Part shown: positions 1 to 7,673 of the stretch, in pieces | Numbering within the stretch: the stretch's first letter is position 1 | How the letters are laid out: every line of letters starts with the position of its first letter | NCBI GenBank assembly: GCA_035294125.1 | Contig: DATGLM010000071.1 | Span: 1-64,000 of the forward strand | Length of the DNA: 64,000 nucleotides | Origin: CADDYT01 sp035294125 | Lineage (GTDB): Bacteria > Chloroflexota > Ktedonobacteria > Ktedonobacterales > Ktedonobacteraceae | Reading direction: 5' to 3' | Made by a program: the position numbers and the translations under genes | Notes under the pieces: generated by a model | What the model was told of the DNA's origin: nothing | The model's database searches: none | The model's input: the letters and a program-made list of their open reading frames with translations, nothing else

Positions 1-326
1 TCTTCCTTTTTGCGCGCCTCCTTTGTATTATTCCTTTAGTCAGACAAAAGAGTGGAGTTCTAGACGGAGGAGTTCGTAGCGCGTTTGGCCTATCAGTGCC
101 TTTTTAACAATTGGATGCAACGCTTCTATGTTGGTTCTCTAACAGCCATTTGAGAGATGGCGGAAGGTGCCGTTCTCTCCTCTGGTCGCTTTTGCTCGCA
201 GATCTGTATTACTGCTGCAAGCCACTTAAGAGATCCTGTTGCACCTTTTCGCTAAACGAGCAACTGACAGGGCTGATAGATCCGATTGTGTTCGTTCTTT
301 GTTCCAACAGAGGAAGGAGATTTACA
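1..326. other. Leader region without a convincing gene
   Basis: No protein of recognisable family is seen here. The frame that runs into the next gene is open from about 111, but it lacks a ribosome binding site and its translation up to 326 looks random. The last part contains a strong Shine-Dalgarno (AGGAAGGAGA, 311-320) that belongs to the gene starting at 327. A promoter should lie in this stretch, but no clear -35/-10 pair was identified. Confidence 0.4.
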
Positions 327-569
327 ATGTCGAGCAAACTCTTCGCTTTTAATGTGTCGAAGAAGCCAGAAAAAGTAGAGAACCAGTGGATAGGCGACCA
401 AGTCGTCCATGCGGGTTGTGTAACCTCCGTCATTGGTTACTGCACTGGCAATCAAGACTATGGTAATGCAACATGTGACTACTGTTATGGGATTAATAAT
501 CACTGCCATGCGTGGGGTGGCATGGGTTACCAAATCTGTGATGGTAGTCAGAGTGACCTTTGCTGTTAA
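327..569 (+). CDS. Small cysteine-rich peptide, RiPP-precursor-like
   Basis: This is an 80-residue peptide of no family I recognise. The start at 327 is chosen because AGGAAGGAGA lies seven bases upstream; the same frame is open further upstream without such a signal. The N-terminal 29 residues are cysteine-free and charged (beginning MSSKLFAFNVSKKPEK), like a leader. The C-terminal half has eight cysteines (C31, C39, C50, C53, C60, C71, C79, C80), many Gly, Ser, Thr and Tyr residues, and ends in Cys-Cys. This leader/core layout suits a ribosomally made, post-translationally modified peptide. An ATP-grasp peptide-maturase-like gene, a protease and a thiol-redox protein follow after decayed transposase DNA. 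Alternatives are a disulfide-rich secreted peptide, although there is no signal peptide, or a small metal-binding protein. The modification type cannot be read from the sequence. Confidence 0.6.
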   Translation: MSSKLFAFNVSKKPEKVENQWIGDQVVHAGCVTSVIGYCTGNQDYGNATCDYCYGINNHCHAWGGMGYQICDGSQSDLCC

Positions 570-612
570 TGACCTCGATAGAAGCAGGTAAAGTATTCTA
601 GGCTAGGAGGCA

Positions 613-1551
613 TAAGAGCACTAAAGAAAGCTGATCGGCGAGGAGAACGGCGCAAAAGTGCCTGGAAGCTGAGAGAAGGCAGATTGAGACAAAAAGACGC
701 CGCAGCGGCCCTGGGAGTGAGCGAAGGAGTGGTGAGTCAATAGCTCAAGCGAAGGTGAGCAGAAGGTCTCGAAGCCTTCAAAGCTCATCCTTCTAAGGGC
801 GTGGAGTTGGGATTGAACGCAGAGCAAAAGTCGCAGCTCCACGCATTGTTATCCCGAGGAGTTTGGTCTATGGCTTTTGCGGGGTTGTGTGAACCGCCAC
901 ATGTGTGGACGAGGTCATCAACCGAACCTTCGGGGTCTGCTATCACCGTGATCACTTCAGGCGACTGTTGTGCAGGACCTGCTGGAGTTGACAGCAGCCT
1001 ATCGAGCGTGCTACGCAGTGAGACGAAGCTGTCATCAAGCAGTGCTTCGAGGAGCGCTGGCCTTGCCATTAAAAAAGCCGTGCAGGACCAAACTACCACC
1101 GTCTGGGTAGACAAAGCGGGCTTTTATCTGCCGTCAATAGCAGTACACATCTGGGATCCACAAGAGCAGATGCTGGTGCCGTTGACCCACAATCACCTTT
1201 CGTCCACCAGCGAGCGGGATCACGCCCCACGGGCGACTGTTCCTGTAAGTGCGTCCTACTTCCTAAGATGCAGCAGGGGTGGTGGGCTTCCGGCAGGTGT
1301 TATTGTGCAAGGGTTCGGGCAAGCTGGTGGTGATTTGGGATGGCTCTCCCATCCATTGGGGACAGGAGGTCAAAGACTTTCTCAACCTAGGGATCACTAG
1401 GCGCTTGTATCTGGAACAGTGGAGTTAGGTAATGCCTGTTGTTGCGATCTCAAGCAGTTGCAGCGCGAACTCATCTAGGCAAGACAGCGCTTGCGACACA
1501 AAAAGGAGACATTAAGAACTGTTCTCGTCAATGTGGTTACTCGATTTAGTT
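613..1551 (+). pseudogene. Decayed IS630-type transposase
   Basis: Pieces of an IS630-family transposase can be read in order but in different frames. First comes a helix-turn-helix portion (AAAALGVSEGVVSQ, ending in a stop near 740), then GLNAEQKSQLHALLSRG from about 808. A DDE-type stretch follows (VWVDKAGFYLPSIAVHIW, about 1101-1154), then VIWDGSPIHWGQEVKDFL (about 1331-1384). The C-terminal portion VELGNACCCDLKQLQREL (about 1421-1474) continues past another stop into ARQRLRHKKETLRT. At least two in-frame stops and several frame changes show that it is dead. The family call rests on recognising these motifs by eye; no terminal inverted repeats were located. It separates the small peptide gene from its presumed maturation genes. 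Confidence 0.7.
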
Positions 1552-1683
1552 CCTTAGTACGAGATCAGTAACCTTGGATAGTGACCTTATTTGCAGCTCA
1601 CTAAAGCATCTGGTGCCAGTAAGTTCGTCTCATTGAAAAGCAAGCAGACGAGATGGTCCACGACATTATGAGGTTAGCCCGTC

Positions 1684-1917
1684 GGAGCCATCAACAACAA
1701 ACTCCTGCACACCTTTCGCTTGGTTCGTGAGCATCTGCATGACCTTACCCGCTTTCAAGCACGTTTGGCCACTAAAACAAGTCTGCTCAATTTCTATCCC
1801 TGGTTAAACCTACGTCTGCTGAGTAGGACTCCTTTAACCGGGCTCACCTTGATCGATTGGCAGCTCCGTCATCAAGTTTCACATCAGGTGTTTAAGACTG
1901 ATGTAACTCTAATGTAG
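1684..1917 (+). pseudogene. Possible second transposase remnant (C-terminal piece)
   Basis: One frame from about 1684 to the stop at 1915-1917 reads GAINNKLLHTFRLVREHLHD and continues with LLNFYPWLNLRL and LIDWQLRHQVSHQ. This resembles the C-terminal end of a DDE transposase, but no start codon with a ribosome binding site and no N-terminal catalytic part are present. It sits next to the IS630 remnant and may be part of a different nested insertion. The family assignment is weak. Confidence 0.3.
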
Positions 1918-2001
1918 ATGCCTCATATGCGTCAGATTAGAACTTGACTAGGTGAGGGGGATTTTTCGATCAAAAAGTCGGGAATGTCAGGAGGAAATTC
2001 A

Positions 2002-3036
2002 ATGGCGAAAAGTGATATTGTAATCGTCACTTGTAAGGAGGATCCCCATGCCGACGACATGGTTCTGCAATTACGGGAGAGGGGCCATGAACCCATACGG
2101 TTGAATACCGACGACATCCCTCTAAATACGACCATGTCATTCTGTTTCCATGATGGCGAGCCGACCTGGAAAGGCAAAATTGTTCTTCAGACAGACGGGC
2201 GTACCATCAACATGGAAAACATCCGCTCCATCTGGTGGCGACGACCGGCCGAGTACTTTGGCTTGCCACTTGAACTGTCTGCACAGGAGCGAGAGTTTGC
2301 CAAGCTAGAGATTGATCACGTCCTGAGAGCACTGTGGTCCTTACTGGACTGCTATTGGATCAGCTATCCTGAACACATCCGTCAGGCGAGCTGGAAGATG
2401 GGCCAGCTCCAGCGGGCGGTGCAATACGGATTTGAAGTGCCACGCACACTCCTCACAAGCGACCCAGATGAAGTCCGCGCTTTTTATGACCTATGCAATG
2501 GACGGATGATCTATAAGGTGTTGACGGATCCTTTCCTAGGAGCGCCAAGGGTGATCGAAAAATACCCCAACCAGCCGCGCCCGGAATACCGCGAAACGAA
2601 GACCACCTTGATCACAGAGGCCGAACTGGAGCTGCTTGATAGCGTGCGTCTCGTGCCTTGTCTGTTTCAGGAGTACGTCTCCAAGCGCAATGAACTGCGG
2701 GTAACTATCATCGGTGACGAGCTTTTTGCTGCTGAAATTGACTCGCAATCAAGAGAAAGTACAAGTGTTGATTGGCGGAATTGGAGCGATGGTGGCATCG
2801 ACATTCCCTATCGCAAAGCAACTCTCCCAGCAGATATCGCTGAGCGTTGTATGATGTTGGTCCGAAGCTACCACCTCAACTTTAGTGCGATAGACCTTAT
2901 ACTCACGCCTGATGGCCGGTATGTGTTCCTCGAAAACAACCCAAACGGGCAGTTCATATGGGTTGAGAAACTTGTACCTGAGCTTGAAATGATAGCTGCG
3001 CTGGCTTCATGCTTGATTCGAGGAGCGAACAACTAG
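2002..3036 (+). CDS. ATP-grasp peptide maturase, MvdC/MvdD-like
   Basis: A 344-residue ATP-grasp ligase. MvdC/MvdD-type enzymes activate Asp or Glu side chains of a ribosomal precursor with ATP and join them to Ser, Thr or Lys, forming lactone or lactam rings (graspetides). The family is suggested by SIWWRRP near residue 78, the lysine-containing segment NGRMIYKVLTDPFLGAPR, FQEYVSKRNELRV, and the metal/ATP-binding stretches FSAIDLILTPDG and FLENNPNGQFIWVE near the C-terminus. The start at 2002 follows AGGAGGA six bases upstream; an in-frame ATG at 1984 lies before that signal. The next gene (SDH-type protease) begins 50 bp downstream, suggesting co-transcription. The target peptide is unproven. 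The nearby Cys-rich peptide lacks an obvious graspetide core, so another substrate is possible. Confidence 0.8.
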   Translation: MAKSDIVIVTCKEDPHADDMVLQLRERGHEPIRLNTDDIPLNTTMSFCFHDGEPTWKGKIVLQTDGRTINMENIRSIWWRRPAEYFGLPLELSAQEREFAKLEIDHVLRALWSLLDCYWISYPEHIRQASWKMGQLQRAVQYGFEVPRTLLTSDPDEVRAFYDLCNGRMIYKVLTDPFLGAPRVIEKYPNQPRPEYRETKTTLITEAELELLDSVRLVPCLFQEYVSKRNELRVTIIGDELFAAEIDSQSRESTSVDWRNWSDGGIDIPYRKATLPADIAERCMMLVRSYHLNFSAIDLILTPDGRYVFLENNPNGQFIWVEKLVPELEMIAALASCLIRGANN

Positions 3037-3086
3037 CAGCGGAAGTAATGGCAAAGCTAGCAACACTAGTTGAGAAGAAATGACAT

Positions 3087-4025
3087 ATGGAATCCTTTAT
3101 GTTGCCCCAATTGTATGAACTAGAAGCGCTCCGTGGAAAGCCGGTGGTCATTTATAGCTCAACGATCGATGGTGACGTTGTTCGTATACTGTACGAATGT
3201 CTACGGCAAATGGGACCAACCCAACGACTCGATGTAGTTCTCACTACCACCGGCGGCGTAGTCACTATCGCCCGTCGGCTCGCGCTGCTGTTGCGCGAGT
3301 TCACGCAACACCTGACTCTCCTGGTACCTTACCATGCCAAGTCGGCAGGCACACTGCTCTGCCTGGGCGCAAACGAGTTGGTGTTAGGGCCAATGGCCGA
3401 GCTTGGCCCAATTGATGCTCATATAGGCTCTGTCGGGACTCCTCCACCCGATACGCCCAGTATGATCTCGACAGAAGACGTTCGGGCTTTCCGACAGATG
3501 GCCGAAGATTGGTTTGGGGTAAACCGCGAGGAAGACCATCTGCAGGTCCTGGCACTGATGGCTGAGCGTGTGTTTCCCACATCCCTGAGTTCGTTCTATC
3601 GCTCTGATCAACTGACCCGCCAAGCGGCACAAGAATTATTATACTACCAATTGCCGGATGTTGAGGAGAACACCCGGCAGCGGATTGTGAATCAACTCGT
3701 CGGCGGCTATTACGCTCATGATCACATCATCACCCGCGTCGAAGCGCGGAACCTCGGTCTGCAGGTGCGCTTCGCTTCCCCTCGAGAAGAGACATTGCTG
3801 TGGGATATTGCAGAGACGAATCGGCGGCAATTTCTCGAGCACACCGGCCGATCCGATGACGAAGGCATTATCGGACTGATTATGAGCGCTCATTTTTGCG
3901 CCCGCCAGGTACTGCACTGGGCTGATGTTCCCAGGGTACAACGTGCCGGGACGCGGCAAGGGAAAGAAGGTTGGTCACAAACGCAGAAAATACCGCATGT
4001 TTCTTGGAAAATTGATGGAGAATGA
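3087..4025 (+). CDS. Clp-fold serine protease of the SDH/SppA type
   Basis: A 312-residue protein of the serine dehydrogenase proteinase (SDH) family, a Clp/crotonase-fold protease group related to SppA but usually soluble. The N-terminal strand region VVIYSSTIDGD leads to the oxyanion segment LTTTGG (residues 52-57), then the nucleophile motif AKSAGT with Ser86, followed by LGANELVLGPMAELGPIDAH, typical of this family. No signal peptide or membrane helix is seen. It lies 50 bp after the ATP-grasp gene on the same strand, so a role in trimming the modified peptide is an inference from context. The last 30 or so residues (from about residue 285) are low in family character, and another open frame overlaps them, so a late frameshift is possible. 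Confidence 0.75.
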   Translation: MESFMLPQLYELEALRGKPVVIYSSTIDGDVVRILYECLRQMGPTQRLDVVLTTTGGVVTIARRLALLLREFTQHLTLLVPYHAKSAGTLLCLGANELVLGPMAELGPIDAHIGSVGTPPPDTPSMISTEDVRAFRQMAEDWFGVNREEDHLQVLALMAERVFPTSLSSFYRSDQLTRQAAQELLYYQLPDVEENTRQRIVNQLVGGYYAHDHIITRVEARNLGLQVRFASPREETLLWDIAETNRRQFLEHTGRSDDEGIIGLIMSAHFCARQVLHWADVPRVQRAGTRQGKEGWSQTQKIPHVSWKIDGE

Positions 4026-4343
4026 TAACCAATTAGAGGACCGCATGCTTGCTGCGTGTTTCTTGCTGTCTTGTCGGATTACCATCACGTACTTGTTCAG
4101 TTTCTCTGCGGGCAGCAAAATCCCGGCTGAGTACATTCCACAAGACTTGGCTAGGGGTGAGTGAGGATAACACTACTTGCACGTATGAGCGCTGTGTTCG
4201 TCGTGCTTGTCACCAACCTGAGTGATGTTGTCGAGACGTTGCGTCAGCCTTTCCCAGTGAGGGAAGGCAGAGGCGAGAAAATAGATGCATTTGGGCTGAC
4301 TTGCAGTGATAAGCGTTACATTCAGTCGGACAAGGAGATAGCG
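4015..4343 (+). pseudogene. Possible decayed MauE/DoxX-like membrane gene
   Basis: Between the protease and the thioredoxin-like gene, one frame from ATG 4015 reads a hydrophobic stretch with FLLSCRITITYLFSFSAGSK and stops at 4162-4164. A second frame continues with LLARMSAVFVVLVTNLSDVV and later DAFGLTCSDK. MauD-type redoxins are often preceded by a MauE/DoxX-like membrane protein whose first helix has this flavour. The reading is tentative: the pieces are short, frames change, and no intact gene is present. Confidence 0.25.
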
Positions 4344-4967
4344 ATGGAAATGTTACTGCTTATAAGCCTGAACATCTTCTGGGGAGTGGTTCTGGTCAAC
4401 GCGGTGTTGATATTGCGGGTTATCCGCTGGATAAGAGTCACAAATGAGACACGAGTACCACAACGAGAACGTGCGGTACGCCCGGAACTAATGATTGGCG
4501 CGTCCGCACCGGAATTCAAAGCGAGAACGCTCGCTGGCCAGCCAATAAGGTTGGACAATTATGCCCGGCGTGCTGTAGTCTTTATTTTTGTATCTCCTCA
4601 CTGCGAGTCCTGCCGCAGAGAGATGTCGACGCTCACCAAACTCGGTCCGTTGGCGAAGAAAAACGTAGGTGTGGAGATGATTCTTGTCAGCTGCGAGGAT
4701 TCTACTGAGACCCAATCGTGGCTTGATAAGATACGTACCGAAGATAGAGTGGACGTAACGTTGCCAGTTCTGATAGCGCCACGCGGAAAAAGTGATTTTT
4801 TGGAGGACTATAACCCAAGTAGGCTGTTCCCTGGCTTTTGTCTCCTCGACGAACAGGGCATGGTGCAAGCCCGAGGACCAATTCCCTCTGTTGAGTGGTG
4901 GAAACTTAAACGAAACTGGGAAGGGATAACTAGGCCCTCATCATTGATGCTCAACCAGTATCGATAA
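4344..4967 (+). CDS. Membrane-anchored thioredoxin-like protein, MauD/TlpA type
   Basis: A 207-residue protein with one N-terminal membrane helix (about residues 3-27) and an extracytoplasmic redoxin domain. The domain opens with MIGASAPEFKARTLAGQ, followed by VVFIFVSPHCESC carrying the redox pair C87 and C90. Such proteins reduce, isomerise or form disulfides outside the membrane. MauD-like members accompany methylamine dehydrogenase or natural-product maturation genes. The start at 4344 follows AAGGAGATA with good spacing; the longer frame upstream lacks a ribosome binding site. It follows the ATP-grasp and protease genes on the same strand. A role with the eight-cysteine peptide is plausible but not shown. 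The C-terminal part (FLEDYNPSRLFPGFCLLD) is consistent with a complete fold. Confidence 0.75.
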   Translation: MEMLLLISLNIFWGVVLVNAVLILRVIRWIRVTNETRVPQRERAVRPELMIGASAPEFKARTLAGQPIRLDNYARRAVVFIFVSPHCESCRREMSTLTKLGPLAKKNVGVEMILVSCEDSTETQSWLDKIRTEDRVDVTLPVLIAPRGKSDFLEDYNPSRLFPGFCLLDEQGMVQARGPIPSVEWWKLKRNWEGITRPSSLMLNQYR

Positions 4968-5112
4968 GGTGAAGTCTGCATAATGTTGGTTAAACAGTGC
5001 TGGAATCAACACATCGTGACACGAAGGAAACTGAAGCCGCCTGAACTGTGCTTCGTCAAGGCGTTTTGCCGCCATCGAACCATAGGTTTGCCATGAGTTG
5101 AGTATAAATGGC

Positions 5113-5505
5113 TCAGTTTCTCAAGGCGGCGTCACCAGGAAGGTTTGCCGCTTCTGTGATTTCGGAAGCATACCGTTGCCCAGAGAATCGAATATGATTT
5201 CTCCGAAAAATCTGCCGTTCATGCCCGTCGTTCCAGTCCCCGTGGCAAATTTTCCCTGGCGAAACAGCAAAAGGGTAGTGTCCTGAATTTTGTGTAGAAG
5301 CGGAGTCAGGTATCCTGAACTGGCTCTGGCCGTTTCGTAGAGCGGTGAATTCTATCCTGAGCATTTCCTCAAACTTGCGTTCACTTTCATCCATTTCCGC
5401 CGCCAGAGCCATAGCCTTCTCCCGTGTATCAAATGGTCCACGTGTTTTGATCAGCGGGTTGGTCTCCCCGATGCACCAGTTCAGCTTCATAATCCAATAC
5501 TTCAT
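5113..5505 (-). CDS. Hypothetical protein
   Basis: A 130-residue frame with an excellent ribosome binding site (AAGGAGG, seven bases before the ATG at 5505) and the N-terminus MKYWIMKLNWCIGETNPLIK. The first 80 residues look protein-like, with a charged helix DTREKAMALAAEMDESERKF. The C-terminal third is rich in Asn, Arg and His and less convincing. No family is recognised and there is no membrane segment. It runs opposite to the flanking accessory genes. It is probably a real small gene, though the 3' end may have been altered by a frameshift. Confidence 0.45.
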   Translation of the reverse strand: MKYWIMKLNWCIGETNPLIKTRGPFDTREKAMALAAEMDESERKFEEMLRIEFTALRNGQSQFRIPDSASTQNSGHYPFAVSPGKICHGDWNDGHERQIFRRNHIRFSGQRYASEITEAANLPGDAALRN

Positions 5506-5525
5506 TTGATCCTCCTTCTGAAGCG

Positions 5526-5774
5526 TCATAGATTCTTGAGGGGATGGTACGAACCGTGAGAAGGACGGGAATCTCTGATGCTGTAAACAATTCCAACTAA
5601 AGCTATTAAGACAAACGTTCCAACTATGACCCAAGTGTATACTGATAAGGTTTTAACCTTTCCTTCATGATAGTGCTTGTTCTCTTGCTTAACTCCAGGA
5701 GCTTTGTACGAAAAAGAAGCGATAAGTATCGATGGGCTTCCTAAAGTATATACGAGCTTAATTAAGATTATCAA
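5526..5774 (-). CDS. Possible small single-helix membrane protein, start uncertain
   Basis: This frame ends just upstream of the preceding minus-strand gene and encodes a convincing membrane helix (VYTWVIVGTFVLIALVGIVY) followed by a short polar tail. The first half reads poorly and no start codon with a good ribosome binding site was found, so the true gene may be shorter or absent. No family is recognised. Confidence 0.25.
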   Translation of the reverse strand: MIILIKLVYTLGSPSILIASFSYKAPGVKQENKHYHEGKVKTLSVYTWVIVGTFVLIALVGIVYSIRDSRPSHGSYHPLKNL

Positions 5775-5779
5775 GGAAA

Positions 5780-6121
5780 AGTTTAAGAACTTTAGATGTA
5801 AAGCTCCTCAGTGTTCTAATGATTTAACTTGCTAAACAGCAGTTATGGATTTTGCCGGATAAAGTAGGAGGTGGTGAAGCAAAGGGTGGTATTTTCTAGA
5901 ACAAACATACTACTATATACACTGCCTCGTGCATGTTTCACTGTTACTCCATTGCTTAATCAAAGGCTATTGGCTTTCCCACCCCGATTCTTTCTCCCTC
6001 CACTCTCTTACCTATCTGGATAACTGCTACCATTTAAACTACCCTCTCGCTACCCTTTCGTTATTATCCTCTGGAATATCGAGCAAGCGTTTAGTAAGAT
6101 AGAGATGTGTTGATGCTGTGT
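5780..6121. other. Gene-free AT-rich spacer before the mobile element
   Basis: No coding region, RNA gene or clear repeat was seen. The stretch is AT-rich and pyrimidine-biased around 5950-6060. It ends at the left copy of the direct repeat at 6122-6132. Confidence 0.4.
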
Positions 6122-6132
6122 CAGCTATCAGT
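6122..6132 (+). repeat. Left copy of 11-bp direct repeat (candidate attachment site)
   Basis: CAGCTATCAGT occurs here and again at 16078-16088 in the same orientation. The two copies bracket the whole set from the replication-relaxation gene to the large serine recombinase. TGTGT precedes both copies, directly here and with a 2-bp gap at the right copy. Serine integrases recombine at sites that share only a short core, so this is a plausible element boundary. It was found by eye and the exact crossover is unknown. Confidence 0.45.
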
Positions 6133-6149
6133 TTGCAGGAGTACGGAGG

Positions 6150-6944
6150 ATGCCAAACGATAAGAGACGGAGCGATGCGGGAAATCTACAGGTCACCGAC
6201 CGCGATATCCTGGTTCTTACCTGGAATGGCGAACAGTACGCCTGTACGTTTGCCCACTTGCAACGGCTCCTGGCAGAGCATTCTCCAGAGGAGGGAAAAG
6301 ATCTCTTGAGTATCTCTGCAACAAGAAACGCTGTGCAGCGCTGGTTGTACTTAGGCTTAATTGAGGAGCCCCGTAAATTTCGTGCGGGACAGACTAAATA
6401 CATCTGGCTTTCTCGCCGGGGACTTTCAGAGATAGGACTGCCCTATCCATATTATGTGCCGAAGCTGAAAAGTCTGGCGCATATTCATGCGGTGAATGAA
6501 GTGCGCCTGGCCATTCAGGGCAGCAACGTATGGATACCGAAGCGCACCTTGCGCATCGCAGCCGCGAGGGAAGGCGGGGAGGATATAGCGGGCTTACCCG
6601 ACGCCGAATTCTACGAGAGGAGCCGGACTCCCGTCGCTATTGTCGTCGTAGAAAAACCTGAATCGGAAAAAGACCTGGTAACGCTCATTGACAAGGTTCT
6701 GAAACGATATGACTCGCTTCGATGCTACATCCATCGCGATAACGTTGAGGTAATGCGTAGCATTCGCGCCGCATTCGATCACCCAGCGGACCTGCAGCTT
6801 TATGATCTGGAAAACATGCGGGATGTGACCGAGGAGGCGGACTCTCTTAGAGGGGATGAGGCGTGTCCAGCGCCGGGGCAAAACTCGGCGTCGATTATCG
6901 CTGCGCAGCCTGAGTCCCATACGCGGAGGAAAAAGCAAAGCTAG
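6150..6944 (+). CDS. Replication-relaxation family protein
   Basis: A 264-residue protein resembling the replication-relaxation (Replic_Relax) family found on plasmids and integrative elements of Gram-positive bacteria and Chloroflexota. The N-terminal half has winged-helix character (TDRDILVLTWNGEQYACTF, then RNAVQRWLYLGLIEEP and TKYIWLSRRGLSEIGL). The second half contains the family's HAVNEVRLAIQ segment followed by PDAEFYE and the acidic/basic strand region VAIVVVEKPESEKDL. Such proteins are thought to bind the element's DNA and help start its transfer or replication. The ATG at 6150 follows ACGGAGG closely. It is the first gene inside the left direct repeat and is followed by the possible oriT region and mobilization genes. 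Confidence 0.75.
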   Translation: MPNDKRRSDAGNLQVTDRDILVLTWNGEQYACTFAHLQRLLAEHSPEEGKDLLSISATRNAVQRWLYLGLIEEPRKFRAGQTKYIWLSRRGLSEIGLPYPYYVPKLKSLAHIHAVNEVRLAIQGSNVWIPKRTLRIAAAREGGEDIAGLPDAEFYERSRTPVAIVVVEKPESEKDLVTLIDKVLKRYDSLRCYIHRDNVEVMRSIRAAFDHPADLQLYDLENMRDVTEEADSLRGDEACPAPGQNSASIIAAQPESHTRRKKQS

Positions 6945-7202
6945 ACATTCTTCTTTACGTTGTCGTGGGTAGCCTGCCACTGGTCGGGCGTGTTTATCCA
7001 CGCGAATCGCGGGGGCCACACCCCCCGCCGGGCACACCCGCGTGCGCGCGGGTAGTGCAAGATAAACCGCCCCCACCCGCCCGTCTGCTTTCCGAACGGA
7101 CGGGCTCAGGGCAGGAAGCAAGCGCGTTCTTTATCCGTGTACTCTCAGTACCGAAGAGGAGGCATACGGAGAGATACGGAGGTGTTAAGAAGGGCTGAAT
7201 GT
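6945..7202. other. Candidate origin of transfer region
   Basis: This is a GC-rich gene-free stretch between the replication-relaxation gene and the MobC-like/relaxase pair. It has two perfect short stem-loops: ACCCGCG/CGCGGGT (7036-7042 and 7047-7053, 4-nt loop) and GCCCGTC/GACGGGC (7079-7085 and 7099-7105). The position next to relaxase genes and the adjacent inverted repeats fit an oriT. No nic sequence matching a known family was recognised. Confidence 0.4.
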
Positions 7203-7673
7203 ATGCAGAAGAAACGTTTAGATGTGTGGGTACCCGCCGCATTGCGCGAGTACGTCGAGCAAGAGGCGGCGCGGGAAGGGAAACCGATGAACGCTCTAAC
7301 GGGCGAGCTCTTGACCCATGCGATTGCCTACCGGCGCGGAGAGGTGATTGAAGAGCAAAGCTTGCCCATCATTCGGGAGATCATCCAGACCGAACTGCGG
7401 AAAGTAGCAGCCCAACTACGCACCGACCTTAGAGAAGATATGCAGCTTGAGATCACGCAGGAGGTGAAAACGCTTGGCAGACGGAGTGATGACCGGCTTA
7501 CCGCCTTGTTGGTACGCGCGATCCGCGACGCACAAATCAGTCGCCGCCTGGTGTATGTGCTGCTCGCGAAGATGGTTGGCCCTGCGTTTGCGGAAGAAGC
7601 TTTCCAGCACGCGCGCGAGATGACCGGAAAAGACCTGGCGAGCAGGCCAGGGAAAGAGGGCGATGCAACGTGA
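7203..7673 (+). CDS. MobC-like mobilization accessory protein
   Basis: A 156-residue protein beginning MQKKRLDVWVPAALREYVEQ, which resembles a ribbon-helix-helix DNA-binding strand and helix. A long charged helical region follows, with a conserved-looking C-terminal part (LVYVLLAKMVGPAFAEEAF). Accessory proteins of this kind bind near oriT and help the relaxase. The ATG at 7203 is preferred over the in-frame 7137 start because AAGAAGGG precedes it. Its stop overlaps the relaxase GTG start by four bases, indicating translational coupling. The function rests on size, domain type and position. Confidence 0.6.
   Translation: MQKKRLDVWVPAALREYVEQEAAREGKPMNALTGELLTHAIAYRRGEVIEEQSLPIIREIIQTELRKVAAQLRTDLREDMQLEITQEVKTLGRRSDDRLTALLVRAIRDAQISRRLVYVLLAKMVGPAFAEEAFQHAREMTGKDLASRPGKEGDAT

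Noticed and set aside
111..326. N-terminal extension of the Cys-rich peptide to 152 residues
   Set aside because: The translation looks random and the strong ribosome binding site is directly before the ATG at 327.
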